Source: Petrosia ficiformis | Taxonomy: Eukaryota > Porifera > Demospongiae > Haplosclerida > Petrosiidae | Direction of reading: 5' to 3' | Assembly (NCBI GenBank): GCA_947044365.1 | Contig: OX345636.1 | Coordinates: 36,047,212-36,111,211 of the forward strand | DNA length: 64,000 nucleotides | Part shown: positions 1 to 9,383 of the stretch, piece by piece | How the letters are laid out: each line of letters begins with the position of its first letter | How positions within the stretch are numbered: position 1 is the stretch's first letter | Notes under the pieces: model-generated | What the model saw: the letters and a program-made list of their open reading frames with translations, nothing else | Told to the model about the DNA's origin: nothing | The model's database searches: none | Translations under genes and position numbers: made by a program

Positions 1-1531
1 GCAGTGTGGTCTTACTACATTCTATTGTCTAACTGACTGTCAAAGCTGTCCATCTGCTGAAGATCATGACTGTTCTCATTTTGAAGATATTACTCTTGAT
101 TGCCGTAAGTACAAAAATAACTACTACTTTTTTTATGGTACTTATAATTTGTGCTCTAGAGACTTCATCTTTGTTTTTTGACTTGGACATCACTGGAGGA
201 CATTGTAACGTTTCAGGTATATGCATAGATTGTTAATATTTTGCTTGTATACATAATCATTTCATTGTGAACATCTGTGAGGATTAGTTCAGTGTTAAGT
301 ATGCACATATTAATTATATTCTGCAAATAATTAATAATTATGTATATACAAATAATACAAAATTAATAATAATAATTATTATAATTATATGGCATACCAA
401 ATTTCTCACACTAATTTACTGATTATATAGCATGCAGTCACAAAAACATACTCCATCAATCACCACATCAGACCATTATTATTATTTCTTTTTGCATACA
501 TAATGTTATGATGTTAATTATTTTATATTATGATTATCTGTTGAACAGATTCCAATACATTTAATTTAAGCGCTAGTACCACCACGTCTAGTACCACATC
601 TATTATTTCCACTACCACTTCATCTGTAAGTTCAATTTCCAGTCATCCAATTCCTACTGATGAGCCTGGTTCCGGTGAGTATTAATTTGAATGTTCTTTT
701 ATTATAAATGCAAGCATGTATAATTTTGTTTTAATAGTAGTCAGTTTTTGATATTTCTATGCATGATCTGCTAGAGGTAGGTTAGAATTTAGTTGAAACT
801 GTAGCCAGAGACAAATTTTCCAAGTGCTGTATAAATCCATAAGAGTACCTCTAGTGAGGAGATATCTGATTGATACCAGGGCGACCTCCTTATATAGGCA
901 TAAATTTCTTTACAAGTGGCGACAGGGAGAGGACTAAAAGTAGACACTTTTTAATCCACTTAAATTATATACAGTAAACAATTGAACCTAGAATTAACTA
1001 ACCATTTCGTGTAAAAGGATTTTTTTGTTGTGTTATATATGTATATTGATTATTCCACTTCCCGATTGATGATTCCACATTTCATTGTCCCTTTTTCATG
1101 CAGTAAGTGCTTCTACTGGTGTTATTGTTGGATCGGTTGTGGCAGCTGTATTTATAGGCATTTGTATACTGGTATTCACTGTACCATTCTGCATTTTTTG
1201 TTGCCTTAGAGGGGTAATCTGTACATCTTCCAATCATGAGTTTAAGCCACGCAAAACAGTGGTAGCTACTCCTGATGCTATGTATACAAGAAATAGTGGT
1301 GTGACTGAAGAGAATGAAACTAGTAACATCGGTAGTGCTCCATATCCTACGCAATACCCTGCATACATAAACTGTGAACCACAACCGGTTGTCTATCATA
1401 ACACTGATACATATCAACCGCATTATCCAGTGGAATATCCTATCAGTTATCAGCCACAACCAGGACAAGGATATCCTGAATATCCTCCTCAACAAGAATA
1501 CCCACCCCAGCAAGGTTACCCTGCATACTGA
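1..1531 (+). CDS. SRCR receptor copy A, 3' part
   Basis: This is the 3' end of a type I membrane receptor cut by the window edge. Exons are 1-104 (second half of an SRCR domain, Cys-rich), 160-216 (linker), 549-674 (Ser/Thr-rich stalk) and 1104-1531 (transmembrane and cytoplasmic tail, stop at 1529-1531). All junctions are phase 1 and the joined frame is open. The last exon starts with a hydrophobic helix (GVIVGSVVAAVFIGICILVF), then a Cys cluster (FCIFCCL) that could be palmitoylated, then a tail rich in Tyr, Pro and Gln that ends in YPAY. The tail is shorter than in copies B and C because the 14-residue tail repeat is absent. SRCR proteins usually bind ligands or pathogens outside the cell. 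The ligand is unknown and the missing 5' part should resemble copy B. Confidence 0.8.
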
Positions 1532-2029
1532 TTGTTAATTGTTAGGAAACATTTTAGTGCTAATGTTGCATTTAGTCAAAGTTTGCTTTTTATGAGTCTG
1601 TTTGTTTGTGACTCTTTTAAAGCATTATTATGATTTTCATTTTTTATTTTTACTGAGTTAAAATTGTAGTTGTCAAGTAGTAACCAGTGGTGTATAGGCT
1701 TAAAATGATATTGGTGGGGTTTTAAAAAATGGTCATGCTTGTGTGCTTCAAAATTGTCTGCATTCCAGGTATTGAGATGATCGAATTTAAGCCAATTATT
1801 GCAAACACAGCATCACCCAAGTCTGCAAGCAGATGCTGTTTTTGCTATTCTCCCAACATTCCTTTCTCTCTCAATAGAACTAGCTATAAAGCAAGTCTAT
1901 ACATCATCATGGTTTGTAACTTTGTAACTCTCTCTTCAGCATTATGAAACCAGTATTACTAAATAGCTATTATGGTTTTCAATTTCACAAATGTATATTT
2001 CATTTTATTGATTTAAAAACAAGATACAT

Positions 2030-2330
2030 TGAAAAAAAGTATCCCTATATTTGCTTTGTGATGACTATGTATCAAGCATTGCTGATGGCACTAGTGTCTC
2101 TACCTTTCTGTGTACTTGAAAGCTGGAGCCTGTGTAAGCCTGATTGCATTATAAATACACAGATCTCTGATGAACTGATTGAAGTACTCCTTCAAGGTTC
2201 TAAATGGTGACTTCCTCGCGTCTGAAACTCAACAACTTATCATACTTACTTATTAAAGATTCTTGCATAATATTTATACTACAGTTATTAGCAGTTTTAC
2301 ATCCTTTTTGAAGCTTCCTGGCTGATCTGT
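2030..2330 (-). repeat. Dispersed repeat family, inverted partial copy
   Basis: Read on the minus strand this matches 5740-6065: a GCAAGAATCTT block, the AGGTAGAGACACTAGTGCCA block and the AGGGATA-T-run end. The 5' landmark is missing. Confidence 0.55.
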
Positions 2331-2509
2331 AACGAATGTTAAATGAAGAGTGAAAAATGGCTTCTGGAAATAAGATAAGTCCCATCAAATGGTAACTTGC
2401 ACACAGGGGATTTGGGTATGTAGTGGCATTGATGATAGGTGTCTGTATATATGTTCACTTGTTTCCAGGGTTGGTCACTCATATGGTAGGCGAACCATGC
2501 ATGTATATA

Positions 2510-2900
2510 CTACTGCTTTCGCCAGGGCTTTTCTTGCTTCCTGAGCATCTTTGGAAACTTTTCCAATACTTTGATGTCAGCTTCCCATAGCATCTCAACA
2601 TCTATTTTGTACTGCAAAATTATTTCAGCTGCACTCTTGAGTACCTTAAACTGGCTACAGAATTCTGCTGTCTGAGGAGGTAGCCATTTTACACCAAGTG
2701 GACTAATAGCCTGACCTCCAAACTCTCTCTTCAAAATTTGAAGTGTAAAATGCCACAGGATTTTTTTTCATAGCAAGGAGATGTTTGAGTTGTTTATCTG
2801 ATAAGTTGGATATAATAACTCCATATCTTCTGCTGATTCTAGTCATTCTACATAGTCCTCAATCTTCTCATAAATTCTGCAACCTCTTTCACACTTAAAC
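2510..2900 (-). pseudogene. SAM-like fragment, copy A (frameshifted)
   Basis: The minus strand encodes a product matching the intact fragment at 28614-29081, but the reading frame shifts near its C-terminal end (LEKFPKMLRKQ instead of the LENISKDSQEARK seen after copy C) and again in the upstream half. Relative to the copy after receptor B, about 850 bp are missing next to it near 2520. It is a co-duplicated, decayed neighbour of receptor A. Confidence 0.55.
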
Positions 2901-4601
2901 CTACAGTGGTATTACAAATGAATATTCTTATAATCAGTAGTATGAAAAAAAATATACCTTTGTCTTGATTTGTAAGTGTAATGTTTTCTGTGTGGGAAGT
3001 AATAATATTATTATTAATTTCATTGCTATTACTGTAATTAAACGATACATAATTAATCATTAATTTAGTCACAACAATGAAGTATATGCATTTTTGTATG
3101 GATGTCATGATCAGTGACTGTAATTGGACCGAAGCAATGATTTTAATGGCTCACATATCTTGTCACATGACTTTCTAGCAATTTCTTGGTTGTGCTTAAT
3201 CAGCGGCATGCAGGAACCCTTCACACCAATCCAATTCAAGTATACTCTATAACATCATCAAATAATAGACAAATATCATATTACTGCCCTCCTGAGTGAA
3301 ACAAAACTGCATGCATGCTTATATATATACTGTATATATATATTTATATATATAATATATCTTCAAAACATGCATTATATGTAATTGGGATATGGGCTAT
3401 AAGAACCATAATTATGTATGTCATACTTCGAGTGCAAAATCTGATGCTGTTTTATACAGTGGTGTTAACAGATTTTTGCTTAAGTTAAATTTGGAGATTC
3501 AGTCATGAAAAGACTTTGTTGAAATCATACCTAATAATAGCACAGCATTTCCACTTTTGATAATCTTTACAATGGTTTAATCAGTTTTTTGCTTGGGTTA
3601 AATTTCAGATCTATTCCTAACAGCATAGATAGTACAGTCTAGCTGTGCTAACAGTCATACATGTACACATTCTAATTCAATATATTCAACTTTTGATGTT
3701 CTTTACAGTGCTTTAACAGCTATTTGGTTGAGTTAAATTTGAACCTTCTATCATGAAATAAATGTTGTTTAACTCTAGAGGGGGTGATGTCGTGATATTT
3801 GACCCCTACGCAGAATTTTTAATATGTAAAAACCAAAAAGAATGTTAACTTAATATGTACCTTCTTAAGCTTGTTCTCTACATAGTTGCAGAAGTCTAGA
3901 ATCGACTGTCAGCAACTAAAAAAATATCTACTATTCCACAATTGATTCAATGTTTATATAACCAATTATTACAGTGAGATAATGTGTTGGCTCTAGCTAT
4001 GCATGTGCATACAATACAGTTCTTAAAATATGTGTGCATATGCCGTGTGCAACAATATTACTACGTACATGTCAACATAATATTATTTGTTTGGATTCCA
4101 AACTGTTGTGTTTATACAACTATTAGTTGATAGCCTGAGCTGTGTATGTGACATCAGTTGATGATGTTATTATAGTACATACCACTGTCTAGACTTTCAA
4201 TGAAATAGAAAGTAGTAAAATTTAATTTCTATTATACAACATGTATTCACACACTTCCGTAGAATCATGGCTCCACTTTGTTATCTGAGAGTATGGTAGT
4301 ATAGTACTCTCTATGTAGGGAAATAAAAAAGGCCGCCCATAAATCTCTGATAATATGTACATATAGGTTTTAATACACATATACCTACACATACCTATTC
4401 ATATCTGTTTTTATGACAACCAACACCTTCTAGATGGCCAAAGATTGTCGTTAAGGTAGAGAACAGGCACAGAATCGCCGGCTTCATCATATATCATTTT
4501 TTATGGCCCGTAGGGCCAATCCCTATGATTGCTTTCCCACGGCTTCGACTACCTGGATGACACACCCCCGTTTAGAATTGTTGCAGAATAATATTATTAT
4601 T

Positions 4602-7600
4602 ATGGAACTGCATCTAAGTCTATTTCTTCTTTTTTCTATCGCAGTAACGCAAGTTGGGGGAGGTGAGTATGTATACTGAGCTATATTATTTAATAACTTT
4701 CTATACAATATTATAATTATATATATATATATATAAAGAGAAATATATTATACCTTTTCAGAAACTTCCAATGGTGCACTGCGTTTGGTCAGAGATAATC
4801 TTTATTCCACAATTCAAGCTTGGAGTTCTGGTATAGCTGAGATATACTATGATGACACATGGGGTAATATTTGTGATGATTTTTATTTTGGATACAGTGA
4901 AGCAAATGTGTTGTGTCAGCAACTTGCTTTTACCGGTGTCTCTAGTTATGGAAATTCAGGACAAATCAGTTTGTTAGTATTATTGCTAATAATTATATGA
5001 GCAATGTAGCTATATATTAACTTGCATCAACCCTTTAGTTAGAGGTAACATCTATACTGCTTCAAAATTATTTTAGCCTTGATATGTTGCATACAGGGAG
5101 AAAAACACAAAGCAGGGTGTAGGTTATACACCTACCTGGAGGGATTTGTATTGAAACCGATGTAACAAAACGAGGGTTTAAATAACCTATTAATATTTAC
5201 AGTGTGCCAAACGTAATACTAAGACTATATATATTCAAAGGTGTTTTCCATAATAACTAATATTCAAAATGGGAATAGTTCTGAAGTATGACACACTAGA
5301 TAACTAACTAGCCTAAATAGTAGTGGAGTAGTTGTATATACATGTGTTGCTCTTGTAATAAGAAATGCTATACATTTATGTATTATCATTATCATGATAT
5401 AATTAATAATTTTAATTGTGTTTTGTTTGAGTAAAAATATAACTTTTGTGTCATGTATTGTGTCAATAAGAAACATAAATAATTATTTTGGCAACTGAAA
5501 TTCACATTACATGTTTATCTTTTTCATTTTACATTGGCACATCGAATGTATATATACTATAATTATAAATAATCATTATTATACATAATTTATTATAATA
5601 ATAGGGCCATCCCTATAATTGCTTTCCACGGGGTTTAATGTATATAATATATATATATATATATATATATTCTTGTGTCACTTGAGCGACTATGCGTTGT
5701 ATACGTGGTTAAGGAAGTTGCGTCATTCCCGGGGGCTCGGTCAGCCTGGAAGATTCAGAAAGGATGTAAAACTGCTAATAACTGTTGTATATAGCAGAGA
5801 AACAGTATAGATATTATGCAAGAATCTTTAACAAGTAAGTATGATAAGTTGTTGAGTTTCAGACACGAGGAAGTCATCATTTAGAACCTTGAAGGAGTAC
5901 CTCAGTCAGTTCATCAGACATCTGTGTATTTAGACTGCAATTAGGCTTACACTTACGTCTTCAGGCCCCAAAAGTACACAGAAAGGTAGAGACACTAGTG
6001 CCATCAGCAATGCTTAATACATAGTCATCACAAAGCAAATATAGGGATGTTTTTTTCTCTATATACACTTGTTTTTAATTATTATGTTGTTATCTTATTA
6101 TGATAATATGCTTACTAACATTTTTGGGGGAGGAGGAGGAGGTCCCTTCTATGTCATAATGATAACTATAGTACATTTCTTATTATTGATATGTTCTTAT
6201 CAAAACTTTCTCAGATATGGTACAGATCTTAATTCAATGGTAATTGAAGATGTGTCATGCTCTACTAGCAACTATTTGGTGTTGTTACAATGTGATGTCA
6301 GTTCTCAGTATTCCACATACTGTGATAACGATAACAGAGATGTTGTCGTTACTTGCTGTGAGTACATGTGCATCGTGAATATTATTAAACAAGGACACAT
6401 TTTTATAATCCACAGAGCATGAACTTTCAAAACAAACTAAGCTAGTATCACTTTTATTACCATACTAACAAACCTAGTCCAGTATTAGTATATATGCAAG
6501 TGTGTTGTATATTGCTACACCCTATTTGAGCTGACAAAATCAAGTATTTCTACCTACTATAACTGCCATATGAATATACACACATACTACACTGTAAAAA
6601 CTGATTTGTTATTTTGATTAATTTATTTGTCATTGAAGGTCAGCCCTTTGTATAATTATATCCATTATTATGAATTACATTTTAAACTTATAAACATCAA
6701 ACATAAATAATTGCTATGAAGCCATGGACAGGCTGCAAAACTAGATGTTATTCATACTGCATGACAGTAAGTGTCACTGTCAAAGTATATTTACTGTAAA
6801 ACAAGAAATCTTTCATACTGCTTGACAGTAACAGTCTTGCAGTCAAAGCAGCTAGCTATAGTAAACATTTGTCACATTATAACATAACTCTATAGTATAG
6901 GGGGACACATCAGTGATACTGTAGACATATGACATTGTATATAACAAACAAACCGAATTGAGTGAAACAACAAACAATATTTTACAGTGTTGCAACTGTG
7001 CTAACAAATAAATTAGTTAATTTAACAACTTTGTTTTTGCAGTCACATACATACGTAATATATATAATTTATGTATGTATATTATATTCAAGTTGAATCT
7101 AACAAATTATATTATATATAATTATGATTTCATAATTTATAATTATAATCAGGATCTAGGTTGTTTTGTTTGGAGGGGCCAATAGTTTATTCATGAAAGG
7201 CGTGGTCAATTATGGTGACTGACACACCCATATTTGGGTGTGGTGGTGCGGTACATGGCTCATTAGGTTATCATTTTCATTAAAGCAAAAGAATGCGTCT
7301 ATACTTATCACTAGCACCAAAATCATCTATTATCTTGTCTTCTTGTAATTCCCGAGCTATTTCTTTTTCAATGGATAATATCGACAAGTCAGACACTCCG
7401 CTGTTTTCTGTTATTCTTATCCTTAGTCTAAGTCTTAATCTATTTATTCTTTGACCTGTAGCTATTAAATGTTGAATTGCCATAACACATATAGCTATTA
7501 AGTTAGATCAGGAGCCCATAAAAAAAGAGAGGGTACCCTCTCTTTTTTTATGGGCTCCTGGTTAGATCTTATATTAGTTAAATTAAACAAATTCAATTGC

Positions 7601-8074
7601 TTTGACATCTTTTACTTTTACAGATAGCTGGTTGTGGCTAGTAGTTTATGTAGTTTACTGTTTACACGTGGCTTGTAGCTTACACAATTAATTGGTAGTG
7701 GGTTGTGCTAGATTAAAGGGCTTGGCAAAGCTATTAAAAATTATAATCAATGAATAATGAAAAATGAGTACCAAAAATTTCAGGGGGGCCAGATTATAAT
7801 ATAAATATACATAATAATTTATATATATATATATATATTATAGGGCTATATCACATCTGAGGACACAAAACGAGGGTCCTATATTCAGTATATAGGACCT
7901 ATTAGCATACTATATACAATATATTGTATGATGGTGACATCTCCTGCATAGTGTACACAGAGTGGTCAGACAGGTCTATATTTAAAAATATAGACCTCCT
8001 CTTAGGTCTATATACAATATATAGACCTCAGATCACCACATCAAAGGATGATGTCATCATCATACTATATATAG

Positions 8075-8134
<60 letters not shown>

Positions 8135-9332
8135 TATAATTATAATTATATGTATATAGTTATATATATCAGAGAGTACGGTAGTACTCTCTATGTAGAG
8201 ATGGCACCGAAAAAAAATGTGATGAGCTGAGATTTCTGGTAATATATACAGATAAGTTTTAATACACACGCATCTATTCATATCTAGTGTTGTTATGACT
8301 ACCAGCACCCTCTAGATGACCAAAGATTGTCGGAACCGGCGAGTTGCAAAACTGGCAAAATCTCAAGTTCATAATAATAATAAAATAATGAGCATAATAA
8401 TCATTAATATTAAAACCATTGTACACTGATGATATAATATTATATACTATGATAAGCACTGGAATGCTGTTATATACTATGATAAGCACTGGAATGCTGT
8501 TATATACTACGATAAGTACTGGAATGCTGTTATATACTATGATAAGCACTGGAATGCTGAATGATTGACACAAAGATACCATTTGTGGCAAAGCTGTAAG
8601 TGAAATATAAAATAGGCAGCCTCATCAAAAGTATGATAATCAATTCATAACAATGGATATAATTATACAAAAGACCGACCTTCAATGACGAACAAGCCTC
8701 ATAGCAATCTGCATAAAATATTCACAAATCATCTACCATTTAGAAAAAAAATAATGCAAACAAGAATAATAAAAACATTATCAATAAAAATAAAGGAAGA
8801 TGTAGGGACATCAAAACCCAATAAGCATGTGAACTGCGTTGGGAGACCTTAAATTAAACAAACCACTTCCATAATTATAAACCTATACATAAGTACGGCA
8901 CTTTGTGTTTTGCTTTATAGCGGTGTAAGTACTTATGTAGGGTTATATGGAAGTGGTTTGTTTAATTTTAGGTCTTACGTTAACCTCCAAACCTTGTTCG
9001 CATGTCCCTACATCTTCCTTTATTTTTATTGAAAATGTTTTTACTATTCTTTATATATATAATTATGCTTTTATATTTATAGATTCAACTCGAATATGGA
9101 ACAACCCTTACACCGGTCAGATTCGTCTCACAGGAGGTGAATATTCCAATCAAGGTCTATTAGAAATCTATTGTAATGGGCAGTGGGGAACAGTATGTGA
9201 TGATACATTCAGTGGATTAGATGCTTTAGTGGCATGTGAACAACTGGGTTATAATGACTACAATGACTATAATCATCTATCTATGTGAGTATAATATAAC
9301 GTTTTACTGTTATTTCAATGTAATAATATAAC

Positions 9333-9383
<51 letters not shown>

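Larger units (their letters stand above)
1532..4601. other. Spacer between receptor copies A and B
   Basis: No receptor coding sequence is seen here. The stretch holds the 3' flank of copy A (1532-1950, also found after B and C), an inverted copy of a dispersed repeat (about 2030-2330), a SAM-like pseudogene fragment on the minus strand (2510-2900), and the upstream region of copy B (3365-4600), which matches 19528-20930 upstream of copy C. The segment 3365-3790 also occurs at 16138-16560. Just before the start codon, 4318-4480 has no counterpart upstream of copy C, so the two promoters differ by an insertion or deletion. Confidence 0.7.
6358..9082. other. Copy B intron between SRCR1 and SRCR2
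   Basis: No exon is seen here. It holds the 52-bp palindrome (7509), the right half of a foldback (7841-8065), a (TA)n tract (8076-8127), a dispersed segment at 8170-8335 similar to 4285-4470, the 30-bp tandem repeat and the inverted repeat at 8765-9065. Confidence 0.7.

Noticed and set aside
1082..1513. Minus-strand open frame opposite the receptor tail exon (also at 11460-11987 and 26921-27256)
   Set aside because: Antisense shadow of the real tail exon, kept open by the repetitive Tyr/Pro codons.
1729..1947. Possible small gene encoding a KIVCIPGI block after each receptor copy
   Set aside because: Frames are not kept in common between the three flanks; similarity is explained by duplication of non-coding flank.
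8274..8591. Minus-strand open frame with four SIPVLIIVYN repeats
   Set aside because: Created by a 30-bp tandem repeat in an intron; no start context or partner exons.
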